Source of the DNA: Eriocheir sinensis
Lineage: Eukaryota > Arthropoda > Malacostraca > Decapoda > Varunidae
NCBI RefSeq assembly: GCF_024679095.1
Contig: NW_026111785.1
Coordinates: 234,501-298,500, forward strand
Length of the DNA: 64,000 bases
Direction: 5' to 3'
In this document: one piece after another, positions 33,910-54,786 of the stretch
Position numbering within the stretch: position 1 is the first letter of the stretch
How the letters are laid out: every line of letters starts with the position of its first letter
The notes under the pieces: model-generated
Seen by the model: the letters and a program-made list of their open reading frames with translations, nothing else
What the model was told of the DNA's origin: nothing
The model's database searches: none
Program-made: the position numbers and the translations under genes

Positions 33910-36250
33910 ATAGAGTAAATTTCTATGAAAATATATATTCAAAATACATATAAAATTATGTAAATAAGTATAAAAATATATATATCAAATACACCTAAAA
34001 AAAATTAAAACTCGTATCAAAATAAATAAATAAAATTCCGATAAAAGAACGTATATTTGTAGGAAAATAATATACAAAATACACATAAAATTACGAAAAT
34101 TTGAATAAAAATATATACAAAAATACACAAAATTAATTTCAATTTGTATGAAAATAGATATACAAAATACACATATAATTAGTTAAATTTGTATTTAAAT
34201 ACATGTACAAAATTCACATAAAATAATGTAAATTTGTATGAAATGAAAACAAATTCACATAAAATAACGTACATAGGTATAAAATAGATACAGAATTTAC
34301 ATAGAATAATGTAAAATCGTATCAAAATAAATACACAGAATATCAATAAAATAATGTAATTTTGTATGTAAATAAAGATGCAAAATACCCATAAAATAAA
34401 GCATATTTTTATAAAAATACATATACAAAAATACACATAGAATAGCTAAATTTGTATTAAAATTAATATACAAAATGCACGTACAATAAAGTAAATTTGT
34501 ATTGAAAAAATATGCAAAATGCACATAAAACAAAGTATATTTGTTTCAAAATATATATACGAATACAAATAAAATAACGTATATTTCTATAGAAATATAT
34601 ATACAAAATACACATGAAATGACGTAAATACGTATAAAAATATATACACAATTCATATTAAATAATGTAAATTCGGATCAAAATAAATAAACAAAATATC
34701 AGTAAAAGAATGTGTATTTGTATGAAAATAGATATATAAAATACACATAAAATATTGCAAATTTGTATAAAACTCTATACAAAAATACACAAAAAATAAT
34801 TTAAATTTGTATAAAATATATATACAAAAAACACATGAAATTAGGTAAATTTCTATTGAAATACATATACAAAATACACATAAAATAATGTAAATTTGAA
34901 TAAAAATATATAAACAAATACACTTAAAATAACGAAAATTTGTATGAAATATATATAGAGAATACACATTAAATAATGTAAATATATATAAAAAATATAT
35001 ATACAAAGCACAAATAGAATAATGTAAAATAGTATAAAAATAAATACACAGAATATTAATAAAATAATGTAAATTTGTATGAAAATAAAGATGCAAAATA
35101 CCCATAAAACAACGCATTTTTTATGAAAATATATATACCAAAATGCACATAAAATATTTAAATTTATATTACAATAAATATACAAAATGCACATACAATA
35201 AGGTAAATTTGTATTGAAATAGATATGCAAAATACATATAAAACAATGTAATTTTTTTTCAAAATATACATACGAATACACATAAAATAACGTAGATTTC
35301 TATAAAATATATATACAAAATACACATAAAATGAAGTAAATACGTATAAGAAAATGTATACAAAATACACATAAAATAATGTTTACTTGTATAAATATAA
35401 ATATACAAAATACACATAAATTAACGTAAAATTGTATAAAACTATATACAAAAATATACAAAAATAATTAAATTTGTTTGAAAATAGATATACAAAAGAC
35501 ACATTAAATAAGCTAAATTTGAATTGAAATAAATAAAGAAAATACATAAAATAATGTAAATTTGTATCAAAATATATATTCATATACACATATAATAACG
35601 TAAATTTGTATAAAAATATATAAACAAAATACACATTAAATAATGTAAATACGTATAAAAGATATGTACGTAATGTAAAATTAAAGATGCAAAATACCCA
35701 TAAAATATCTCATATTTAAAAAAAAATATATACAAAAATACACATAAATAATTAAATTTGTATTAAAACAAATATACAAAATACACATACAATAAGGTAG
35801 ATTTTTATTGAAATAGATATGCAAAAAACACATAAAATAATGAAATTTTTTATCAAAATATATACGAATACACACAATAAAATTACGTAAATTTTTATGA
35901 AAATATATATACAAAATACACATAAAATAATGTAAATACATAGAAAAATATATATACAAAATACACATAAAATAATGTAAATACATAGAAAAATATATAT
36001 ACAAAATACACATAAAATAATGTAAATTCGTATCAAAATAAATAAACAAAATTTCCTCTAAAAGAATGTATATGTGTAGGAAAATATATATACAAAATAC
36101 AAATAAAATAAAAAAATTTGTATAAAAATAATACAAAAATACACAAAAATAATTTAGATTTGTTTGAAAATAGATATCCAAAATACAAATGAAATTAGGC
36201 AAATTTTTTTTGAAATACATATACAAAATACACATAAAATAATGTAAATT
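33910..36250 (-). repeat. Inverted repeat B, left arm
   Basis: Mirrors about 47460-49800. Shared rare variants: AATTTCCTCTAAAAGAATG near 36050 against CATTCTTTTAGAGGAAATT near 47634; GAAATGAAAACAAATTCACA near 34240 against TGTGAATTTGTTTTCATTTC near 49457; the outer breakpoint ACATATAGAGTAAATTTC against TTTCATAGAAATCTACTCTA near 49782. Confidence 0.85.
35931..36020 (-). repeat. Exact tandem duplication of one 45-bp monomer
   Basis: 35931-35975 and 35976-36020 are identical over all 45 bases. The mirrored position in arm B' (about 47690-47760) has the unit once. Confidence 0.95.
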
Positions 36251-39200
36251 TGTATGAAAATATATAAACAAATACACATAAGATAACGTAAATTTCCATA
36301 AAATATATGTACAAAGTATACATTAAATAATGTAAATATGTCTAAAAATATATATACAAAATACACAGAATAACGTAAAATCGTATCAAAATAAATAAAC
36401 AGACAATCAATAAAATAATGTAAATTTGTATGAAAATAAAGATGCAAAATACCCATATAATAACGCATATTTGTTTAAAAATATATATACAAAAATACAC
36501 ATAAAATAATTAAATTTGCATCAAAATAAATATACAAAAGGCACATACACTAAAGAAAATTTGTATTGAAATAGATATGCGAAATACACATAAATAACGT
36601 AAATTTGTATCAAAATATATATACGAATACACATAAAATAGAGTAAATTTCTATGAAAATATATATTCAAAATACATATAAAATTATGTAAATAAGTATA
36701 AAAATATATATATCAAATACAAATAAAATAATGAAAATTCGTATCAAAATAAATAAACAAAATTCCGATAAAAGAACGTATATTTGTAGAAAAATAAAAA
36801 TACAAAATTCACATAAAATTACGAAAATATGAATAAAAATATATACTAAAATACACAAAATTAATTTCAATTTGTATGAAAATAGATATACATAATACAC
36901 ATATAATAAGTTTAATTTGTATTTAAATACATGTACAAAATACACATAAAATAATGTAAATTTGTATGAAATGAAAACAAATTCACATAAAATAACGTTC
37001 ATTTGTATGAAATATATATACAAAATATACATAGAATAATGTAAAATCGTATCAAAATAAATACACAGAAAATCAATAAAATAATGTAAATTTGTATGAA
37101 AATAGAGATGCAAAATACCCATAAAATAAAGCATCTTTTTATGAAAATACATATACAAAAATACACATAGAATAATTAAATTTGTATTAAAATTAATATA
37201 CAAAATGCACGTACAATAAGGTAAATTTATATTGAAAAAATATCCAAATGCACATAAAACAATGTATATTTGTTTCAAAATATATATACGAATACACATA
37301 AAATAACATATATTTCTATAGAAATATATATACAAAATACACATGAAATGACGTAAATACGTATAAAAATATATATACACAATACACATTAAATAATGTG
37401 AATTCGCGTCAAAATAAATAAACAAAATATCAATAAAAAATGTGTATTTGTATGAAAATGGATGTACAAAATACACATAAAATATTTAAAATTTTTATAA
37501 AACTATTTTTATAAAAATATATATACCAAAATAATAAAATATTTAAATTTGTATTACAATAAATATACAAAATGCACATACAATAAGGTAGATTTATATT
37601 CAAATAGATATGCTAAATACATATAAAACAATGTAAATTTGCTTCAAAATATATATACCAATACACATAAGATAACGTAGATTACTATAAAAATATATAT
37701 ACAAAATACACATTAAATGAAGTAAATACGTATAAGAAAATGTATACAAAGTACACATAAAATAATTAAATTTTTATTAAAATAAATATACAAAATACAC
37801 ATACAATAAGGTAAATCTATATTGAAATAGATATGCAAAATAAACATAAAATAATGTAAATTTGTATCAAAACATATACGAATACACACAATAAAATAAC
37901 GTAAATTTTTATAAAAAAATATATAAGAAATACACATAAAATAATGTAAATACGTAGAAAAATATATATACAAAATACACATAAAATTATGTAAATTCTT
38001 TTGAAAATAAATGAACAAAATTCCACTAAAAGCATGTATATTTCTAGGAAAATATAAATACAAAATACAAATAAAATAACTAAAATTTGTATAAAAATAT
38101 ATGAAAAATGCATAAAAATAATTTAAATTTATTTGAAAATAGATATGCAAAGTACACATAAAATTAGCCAAATCTGTATTGAAATACATATACAAATTAC
38201 ACATAAAATATTGTAAATTTGTATGAAAATATATAAACAAATACACATAAAATAGCGTAAATTAATATAAAATATATATACAAAATATACATTAAATAAT
38301 GTAAATGTGTATAAAAGTATATATACAAAATACACATAGAATAATGTAAAATCGTATCAAAATAAATAAACAGAATATCAATAAAATAATGTAAATTTGT
38401 ATGAAAATAAAGATGCAAAATACCCAAATAATAACGCATATTTTTACAAAAATACACATAAAATAATTAAATTTGTATTAAAATAGATATACAAAATACA
38501 CATACAATATGGTAAATTTGTATTGAAATAGATATGAAAAATAAACATAAATAATGTAAATTTGTATCAAAATATATATACGAATACCCATAAAATAGAG
38601 TAAATTTCTATGAAAATATATATTCAAAACACAAATAAAATTATATAAATAAGTATAAAAATATACATATCAAATACACCTAAAAAAATGTAAATTCGTA
38701 TAAAAATAAATAAACAAAACTACGATAAAAGAACGTATATATGTAGGAAGAAAAATATACAAAATATATTTGTATAAAAATATATACAAAAATACACAAA
38801 ATTAATCTCAATTTGTATGAAAATAGATATACAAAATACTCATATAGTTAAATAAATTTGTATTTAAATACATGTACAAAATATACATAAAATTAGGTAG
38901 ATTTGTATTGAAATACATATACAAAATACACATAAAATAATATTTAAATTTGAATGAAAATCTATAAAAAATACACCTAAAATTACATCAATTTGTATAA
39001 AATATATATAAAAAATACACATTAAATTATATAAATATGTATAAAAAAATATATATACAAAACACAAATAGAATAATGTAAAATAGTATCAAAATAAATA
39101 CACATAATCTTAATAAAATAATGTAAATTCGTATGTAAATTAAGATGCAAAATACCCATAAAGAAACGCATTTTTTTATAAAAATATATATACCCAAATA

Positions 39201-42200
39201 CACATTAAACATTTTAATTTGTATTAAAATAAATATACAAAATGCACATTCAATAACGTAAGTTTGTATTGAAATAGATATGCAAAATACATATAAAACT
39301 ATGTAAATTTGTTTCAAAATATAAATTATATACGAATACACACAAAATAACGTAGATTTCTAAAAAAATATATATACAAAATACACATAAAAAGAAGTAA
39401 ATACGTATAAACAAATGTATGCAAAATACATATAAAATAATGTAAATTCGTATCAAAATAAATAAACAAAATACCAATAAAAGAATGTGTATTTGTGTAA
39501 ATATAAATATACAAAATACACATCAAATAACGTAAATTTGTATTAAACTATATACAAAAATACACAGAAGTAATTAAATTTGAATGAAAATATATATACA
39601 AAATAAAATAAAAATAAGCTAAATTTGAATTGAAAAGTATATACAAAATACATAAAATAATGTAAATTTGTATCAAAATATTTACACAAATACACATTTA
39701 ATAACGTTAATTTGTTTAAAAATATATAAACAAAATACACATTAAATAATGTAAACACGTATAAAAAACATGTACAAAATACACATATAATCATGTAATT
39801 CGTATCAAAATAGATAAACAAAATAGCAATAAAAGAATGTGTATTTGTATGAAACTAGATATAGAAAATACACATAAAATAACCTAAATTTGTATAAAAC
39901 TATATACAAAAAAACACAAAAATAATTTAAATTTGTATGAAAATAAATATACAAAATACACATAAAATTTGGTAAATTTGTATTGAAATATATATACAAA
40001 ATACATTTAAAATAATGTAAATTTGAATGAAATTATATAAAGAAATACACTTAAAATAACGTAAATTTGTATAAAATATATATAAAAAATACACATTAAA
40101 TAATGAAAATATGTATAAAAAATTATATACAAAACACAAATAGTATAATATAAAATCGTATCAAAATATATACACAGAATATTAATAAAATAATGTAAAT
40201 TTGTATGAAAACTAAGATGCAAAATACCTATAAAATAACGCTTTTTTTTAAATTATATATACCAAAATACACATAAAATATTTGAATTTGTATTAAAATA
40301 AATATACAAAATGCACATACAATAAGGTAAATTTGTATTGAAATAGATATGCAAAATACATATAAAAGAATGTAAATTTGTTTCAAAATATATATACGAA
40401 TACACATATAATAACGTAGATTTCTATAAAAACATATATACTAAATACAGATAAAATTAAGTAAATACGAATTGAAAAAGTACACAAAATACACATAAAA
40501 TAATGTAAATTCGTATAAATATAAATAAACAAAATACCAATAAAAGAATGTGTATTTGCATAAATATAAATATACAAAATGCACATAAAATAACGTAAAT
40601 TTGTATAAAACTATATACAAAAATACACAGAAGTAATTAAATTTGTATGAAAATAGATATACAAAATACACACAAAATAAGCTAAATTTGAATTGAAATA
40701 TATACACAAAATACATAAAATAAAGTAAATTTGTTTCAAAATATTTTTAACAAATACACATATAATAACGTAAATTTGTATAAAAATATACAAACAAAAT
40801 ACACATTAAGTAATGTAAATACGTATACAAAAAATATGTACAAAATACACAAATAATCATGTCATTCGTATCAAAATAAATAAACAAAAAAATAATTAAA
40901 TAATGTCAATTTGTATGAGAAAACATATACAAAATACAAATAAAATAACGCAAATTTCTATAGAAATATATGTACAAAAAAGCACATAAAATTAATTTGC
41001 ATAAAAAATATATATATAAAATATACATTACATAATGTAAATGAGTATAAAAATATGTATAAAAAATACCTATGAAATAATCTAAATTCGTATCGAGTTA
41101 AATTAAGAAGATAACAATAAATTAATGTAATTTTGGATGAAAATATATATAGAAAAAAAAACATAAAATAACCTAAATACAAATATATATAAACACATTA
41201 AATAATTTAAAATTCAATGAAATAAATATACAAATTAAACATAAAATAAGGGAAATTTGTAATAAAATATATGTAAAAATACAGATAAAATAATATAAAT
41301 TTGTATGAAAATATATATACAAATACACATAAAATAACATGAATTTGTATAAAATTTGTTTCAAAATATATACGAATACACACAATAAAATAACGTAAAT
41401 TTTTATGAAAATGTATATATAAAATACACATAAAATAATTTAAATACGTAGAAAAATATATATACAAAATACACATAAAATAATGTAAACTCGTAACAAA
41501 ATAAATACACAAAATTCCAATAAAAGAATGTATATTTGTAGGAAAATATATATACAAAAAACAAATAAAATAACTAAAATTTGTATAAAAATATATACAA
41601 AAATACACAAAAATAATTTAAATTTGTTTGAAAATAGATATGCAAAATACACATAAAATGAAGTAAATACGTATAAACAAATTTATACAAATTACACATA
41701 AAATAATGTAAACTCGTATCAAAATAAATAAACAAAATACCAAAAAAAAGTTTGTGTATTTGTATAGATATAAATATACAAAATACACATAAAATAACGT
41801 AAATTTGTATAAAACTATATACAAAAATACACAAAAAATAATTAAATTTGTATGAAAATAGATATACAAAATACACACAAAATAAGCTAAATTTGAATTG
41901 AAAAATATATATACAAAATACATAAAGTAAAGTAAATTTGTATCAAAATATTTTTATAAATACACATATAAAAAGGTAAATTTGTATGAAAATATATAAA
42001 CAAAATACACATTAAATAATGTAAATACGTATAAAAAATATGTACAAAATACACATATAATCATGTAATTCGTATCAAAATAAACAAACAAAATACCAAT
42101 GAAATAATATAAATTTGTATGAAAAAACATATACAAAAAACACATAAAATAACGCAAATTTCTATGAAAATATATGTACAAAAATGCACATCAAATAAAT

Positions 42201-43619
42201 TTGCATAAAAATATGAGTATAAAAAAAATATGAGAATTAAAATATGTATACAAAATACCTATGAAATAATCCAAATTCGTATCGAATTAAATTAAGAAAA
42301 TACCAATAAAATAATGTAATTTTGGATGAAAATATATATAGAAAATACACATAAAATAACCTAAATTCAAATACAAATATACACATAAAATAATTTAAAA
42401 TTGAATGAGATAAATATACAAAATAAACATAAAATAAGGTAAATTTGTAATGAAATATATGTAAAAATACACATAAAATAATATAAATTTGTATCAAAAT
42501 ACATATATACAAATACACATTAAATAACAAGAATTTCTATAAAATTTCTATCAAAATATATACGAATACACACAATAAAATAACGTATCCAAATAAATAA
42601 ACAGAATATCAATAAAATAATGTAAATTTGTATGAAAATAAAAATGCAAAATATCCATATAATAACGCATATTTGCATAAAAATATATATGCAAAAATAC
42701 ATATAAAATAATTAAATTTGTATTAAAATATATATACAAAATGCACGTACAATAAAGTTAATTTGTATTGAAATAGATATGCAAAATACACATCAATAAT
42801 GTAAATTTGTATCAAAATATATATACGAATACTCATAAAATAGAGTAAGTTTCTATGAAAATAAAATAATGTAAGTTTGTATGAAAATAAAGATGCAAAA
42901 TTCCCATAAAATAGCGCATTTCTTATAAAAATATATATACCAAAATACACATAAAATATTTAAATCTGTATTGAAATAAATATACAAAATGCACATACAA
43001 TAAGGTAAATTTGTATTGAAAGAGATATGCAAAAAAACATATAAAACAATGTAAATTTGTTTCAAAATATATATACGAATACAAATAAAATAACGTAGAT
43101 TTCTATAAAAATATATATACAAAATACACATAAAATTAAGTAAATACGAATAAAAATAGATATACAAAATACACATAGAATAATGTAAAATTGTTTAAAA
43201 AAAATAAACAGAATATAAATAAAATAATGTAAATTTGTATGAAAATAAAAATGCAAAATACCCATAAAATAAAGCATTTTTTTATAAAAAAATATATACA
43301 AAAATACACATAGCATAATTAAATTTGTATTAAAATTAATATATAAAATGCATATACAATAAGGTAAATTTGTATTGAAAAAATATGCAAAATACACATA
43401 AAACAGTGTAAATTTATTTCAAAATCTATATACGAATACTCATAAATGAACGTAGATTTCTATAGAAATATATATACAAAATACACATCAAATGATGTAA
43501 ACACGTATAAAAATACATATATAAAATACACATTAATTAATGTAAATTCGCGTCAAAATAAATAAACAAAATATCAATAAAAGAATGTGTATTTGTATGA
43601 AAATAAATATACAATATAC

Positions 43620-46188
<2,569 letters not shown>

Positions 46189-49100
46189 TTACTCATACAA
46201 ATTTATATTATTTTATTGGTATTTTGTTTATTTATTTTGATACGAATTACATGATAATATGCGTATTTTGTACATATTTTTTTATACGTATTTACATTAT
46301 TTAATGTGTATTTTGTTTATATATTTTCATACAAATTTACGTTATTATATGTGTATTTGTATAAATATTTTGATACAAATTTACTTTATTTCATGTATTT
46401 TGTATATATATTTCAATTCAAATTTAGCTTATTTCGTGTGTATTTTGTATATATTTTCAAACAAATTTAATTACCTCTGTGTATTTTTGTATATCGTTTT
46501 ATATAAAGTTACGTTATTTTATGTGTTTTTTGTATATTTATATTCATACAAATACACATTCTTTTATTGGTATTTTGTTTATTTATTTTGATACGAATTT
46601 ACATTATTTTATGAGTATTTTGTATACATTTTTTTATACGTATTTACTTCATTTTATGTCTATTTTGTATATATATTTTTATAGGAATGTACGTTATTTT
46701 ATGTGTATTCGTATATATATTTTGAAACAAATTTACATTGTTTTATATGTATTTTGCATATCTATTTCAATACAAATTTACCTTATTGTATGTGTTTTTT
46801 GTATATTTATTTTAATACAAATTTAATTTTTTGATGTGTATTTTGGTATATATATTTAAAAAAAAATGCGTTATTTTATGGGTATTTTGCATCTCTATTT
46901 TCATACAAATATACATTATTTTATTAATATTCTGTGTATTTATTTTGATACGATTTTACATTATTCTATTTGTGTTTTGTACATATTTTTTTTATACAAA
47001 TTTACGATATTTTAAGTGTATTTGTATATGTATTTTCATTCAAATTTACAACATTATTTGATGTGTATTTTGTGTATGTATTTCAATACAAATTTACCTA
47101 ATTTTATGTGTATTTTGTATATTTATTTTCATACATATCTAAAATATTTTTGTGTATTTTTGTATATAGTTTGATACAAATTTAGGTTATTTTATGTGTA
47201 TTTTGTATGTCTATTTTCATACAAATACACATTCTTTTATTGATATTTTGTGTATTTATTTTGACGCGAATTTACATTATTTAATGTGTATTTTGTATAT
47301 ATATTTTTATACGTATTTACATCATTTCATGTGTATTTTGTATAGTTTTAAACAAATTTATATTATTTAATATGTATTTTGTATATATATATATATATTT
47401 ATACAAATACACATTCTTTTATTGGTATTTTGTTTATTTATTTTGATACTAATTTACATTATTTTATGTGTGTTTTGTATATGTATTTCAATAAAAAATT
47501 GCCTAATATCATGTGTATTTTGCATATCTATTTTGAAACAAATTTAAATTATTTTTGTGTATTTTTGTATATATTTTTATACAAATTTTTGTTATTTTAT
47601 TTATATTTTGTATATATATTTTCCTACAAATATACATTCTTTTAGAGGAAATTTTGTTTATTTATTTTGATACGAATGTACATTATTTTATGTTTATTTT
47701 GTATATATATTTTTCTATTTATTTACATTATTTTATGTGTATTTTGTATATATATTTTCATAAAAAATTACGTAATTTTATTGTGTATATTCGTATGTAT
47801 TTTGATAAAAAATTTCATTATTTTATGTTTTTTGCATATCAATTTCAATAAAAATCTATCTTATTATATGTGTATTTTGTATATTTATTTTAACACAAAT
47901 TCAATTATTTAATGTGTATTTTTGTATATATTTTTTTTAAATATGAGTGTTTTATGGGTATTTTGCATCTTTAATTTTATAAATTTTTACATTTTGTACA
48001 TATCTTTTATACGTATTTACATTATTTAATGTGTATTTTGTTTATATATTTTTATACAAATTAACGTTATTATATGTGTATTTGAATATATATTTTGATA
48101 CAAATTTACATTAGTTTATGTATTTTCTATATTTATTTCAATTCAAATTTAGCTTATTTTATGTGTCATTTGTATATCTATTTTCATACAAATTTAATTA
48201 TTTTTGTTTATTTTTGTATATAGTTTTATACAATTTTACGTCATTTAACGTGTATTTTGTATATTTATATTTATACAAGTAAACATTCTTTTATTGGCAT
48301 TTAGTTTATTTATTTTCATACGAATTTACATTATTTTATGTGTATTTTGTATACATTTTCTTATACGTATTTACATCATTTTATGTGTATTTATATATAT
48401 AATTTTATAGAAATCTACGTTATTTTATGTGTATTCGTATATATATTTTGAAACAAATTTACATTGTTTTATGTGTATTTTGCATATCTATTTCAATACA
48501 AATTTACTTTATTGTATGTGCATTTTGTATATTTATTGTAATACAAATTTAAATATTTTATGTGTATTTTGGTATATATATTTTCATAAAAATGCGTTGT
48601 TTTATGGGTATTTTGCATCTTTATTTTCATACATACTTACATTATTTTATTAATATTCTGTGTATTTATTTTAATACTATTTTACATTATTCTCTTTCTG
48701 TTTTGTATATATTTTTTATAAATATTTACATTATTTAATGTGTATTTTCTATATATATTTCATACAAATTTACGTTATTTTAAGTGTATTTGTTTATATA
48801 TTTTCATTCAAATTTACATTATTTTATGTGTATCTTGTATATGTATTTCAATAGAAATTTAACTCGTTTTATGTGTATTTTGTATATATATTTTTATACA
48901 AATATAAATTATTTTTGTGTTTTTTTTAATAGAGTTTTATACAAATTTACAATATTTTATGTGTATTTTGTATATCTATTTTCATACAAATACACATTCT
49001 TTTACTGATATTTTGTTAATATATTTTGATGCGAATTTACATTATTATTATTATGTGTATTGAGTATAGATATTTTTATACGTATTTACGTCATTTCATA

Positions 49101-49804
49101 TGTATTTTGTATATATATTTCAATAGAAATATACGTTATTTTATGTGTATTCGTATATATATTTTGAAACAAATATACATTGTTTTATGTGAATTTTGTA
49201 TATTTTTTCAATACAAATTTACCTTATTGTACGTGCATTTTGTATATTAATTTTAATACAAATTTAATTATTCTATGTGTGTTCTTGTATATGTATTTTA
49301 AAAAAGATATGCTTCATTTTTTGGGTATTTTGCATCTTTATTTTCATAAAAAATTACATTATTTTATTGTTATTCTGTGTATTTATTTTGATACGATTTT
49401 ACATTATTATATGTATATTTTGTATATCTATTTTATACAAATATACGTTATTTTATGTGAATTTGTTTTCATTTCATACAAATTTACATTATTTTATGTG
49501 TATTTTGTATTTAAATACAAATTTAACTAATTATATGTGTATTTTGTATATCTATTTTCATAAAAATTGAATTTTTTGTTTTGTTTTTGTATATATTTTT
49601 ATTCAAATTTTCGTAATTTTATGTGTATTTTGTATATTTATTTTCCTACATATATACGTTCTTTTATCGGAATTTTGTTTATTTACTTTCATACGAATTT
49701 TTATTTTTTTAGGTGTATTTGATATATATATATATTTTTATACTTATTTACATAATTTTACATGTATTTTGAATATATATTTTCATAGAAATCTACTCTA
49801 TATG
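46189..49804 (+). repeat. AT-rich satellite, plus-oriented block (right arm of inverted repeat B at 47460-49800)
   Basis: Plus-oriented monomers. It contains two successive higher-order units marked by ACACATTCTTTTATTG at about 46554 and 47229 (spacing about 675 bp). 47.46-49.80 kb mirrors 33.91-36.25 kb. No gene is seen. Confidence 0.85.
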
Positions 49805-52100
49805 TATATACAAAAAAACACAAAAATAATTTAAATTTGTATGAAAATAAATATACAAAATACACATAAAATTAGGTAAATTTGTATTTAAATACATATA
49901 CAAAATACACTTAAAATAATGTAAATTTGAATGAAATTATATAAACAAATACACTTAAAATAATGTTAATTTGTATAAAATATATATAAAAAATACACAT
50001 TAAATAATGAAAATATGTATAAAAAAATATATACAAAACACAAATATTATAATATAAAATCGTATCAAAATATATACACCGAATATTAATAAAATAATGT
50101 ACATTTGTTTGAAAATTAAGATGCAAAATACCTTTAAAATAACGCATTTTTTACAAAATTATATATACCAAAATACACATAAAATATTTGAATTTGTTTT
50201 AAAATAAATATACAAAATGCACTTACAATAAGGTAAATTTGTATTGAAATAGATATGCAAAAAAACATATAAAACAATGTAAATTTGTTTCAAAATATAT
50301 ATACGAATACACATAAAATAACGTAGATTTCTATAAATATATAAATACAAAATACAAATAAGATTAAGTAAATACGAATCAAAAATGTATACAAAATACA
50401 CATAAAATAATGTAAATTCGTATAAATATAAATAAACAAAATACCAATAAGAGAATGTGTATTTGTATAAATATAAATATACAAAATGCACATAAAATAC
50501 CGTAAATTTGTATAAAACTATATACAAAAATACACAGAAGTAATTAAATTTGTATGAAAATAGATATACAAAATACACACAACATAATCTAAATTTGAAT
50601 TGAAATATATAGACAAAATCCTTATTTCATGTGTATTCGTATATATATTTTGAAACAAATTTACATTGTTTATATGTATTTTGCATATCTATTTTTGTAT
50701 ATACTGTATTTATTTTTGTTATACATAGAATAATGTAAAATCGTATCAAAATAAGTACACAGAATATCAATAAAATAATTTAAATTTTATGAAAATAAAG
50801 ATGCAAATTACCCATAAAATAAAGCATATTTTTTTTTTAAATACATATACAAAAATACACATAAAATAATTAAATTTGTATTAAAATTAATATACAAAAT
50901 GCACATACAATAAGGTAAGTTTGTATTGAAAAAAAAAACGAAAAATACACATAAAACAGTGTAAATTTGTTTCAAAATATATATATACGAGTACACATAA
51001 AATAACGCTGATTTCTAAAGTAATATATACACAAAATACACATGAAATGATGTAAATACGTATTAAAAATATATATACAAAATACACATTAAATACTGTA
51101 AATTCGCGTCAAAATAAATAAACAAAATATCAGTTAAAGAATGAGTATTTGTATGAAAATAGATATACAAAATACACATAAAATAACCTAAATTTGTATC
51201 AAAATATATACAAAAATAAACAAAAATATTTTAAATTTGTATGAAATTAAATATACAAAATACACATAAAATTAGGTAAATTTGTATTGAAATACATATA
51301 CAAAAAACACATAAAATAATGTAAATATGAATGAAAAGACATAAACAAATACACTTAAAATAACGTAAATTTATATAAAAAAATATATACAAAACACAAA
51401 TAGAATAATGTAAAATCGTATCAAAATAAACACACAGAATATTAATAAAATAATGTAAATTTGTATGAAAATAAAGAGGCAAAATACCCATAAAATAACG
51501 CATTTTTTTATTTATAAAAATATATATACTAAAATACACATAAAAAAAAAAATTTGAATTAAAATAAATATATAAAAACACATACAATAAAATAAATTTG
51601 TATTGAAATTTATATGCAAAATACATATAAAACAATGTAAATTTGTTTCAAAATATATATACGAATACACATAAAATAACGTAATTTCAATAAAAATATA
51701 TATACAAAATACACATAAAATGAAGTAAATACGTATAAAAAAATGTATACAAAATACACATAAAATAATGTAAATTCGTATCAAAATAAATATACAAAAT
51801 ACCAATAAAAGAATGTGTATTTGTATAAATATAAATATACAAAATACACATAAAATAACGTAAATTTATATAAAACTATATACAAAAATACACAGAAGTA
51901 TTTTATTTTGTATGAAAATAGATATACAAAATAAGGTAAATTCGTTTCAAATTCAATAAACAAAATTCAGATAAAAGAACGTATATTTGTAGAAAAAATA
52001 AATATACAAAATACACATAAAATAACGAAAATTTGTATGAAAATATATAAAAAAATAAACAAAAATTATTTTAATTTGTATGAAAATAAATATACAAAAT
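49805..52100 (-). repeat. AT-rich satellite, minus-oriented with a 95-base plus insert
   Basis: Minus 49805-50620, plus about 50621-50717, minus 50718-52100. The switch at 50718 (TATTTTTGTTATACATAGAA) is the mirror image of that at 43903. About 51.96-52.1 kb mirrors the last about 130 bases of the window. No gene is seen. Confidence 0.8.

Positions 52101-54786
<2,686 letters not shown>

Larger units (their letters stand above)
33906..43619 (-). repeat. AT-rich satellite, longest minus-oriented block
   Basis: Minus-oriented monomers over about 9.7 kb. 33.91-36.25 kb is one arm of inverted repeat B. A series beginning GAGTAAATTTCTATGAAAAT occurs near 33914, 36640 and 38597, showing direct higher-order repetition at about 2.7 and 2.0 kb spacing. 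About 39.90-40.72 kb is a direct repeat of 49.81-50.60 kb. It includes an exact 45-bp monomer doublet at 35931-36020. No gene is seen. Confidence 0.85.
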
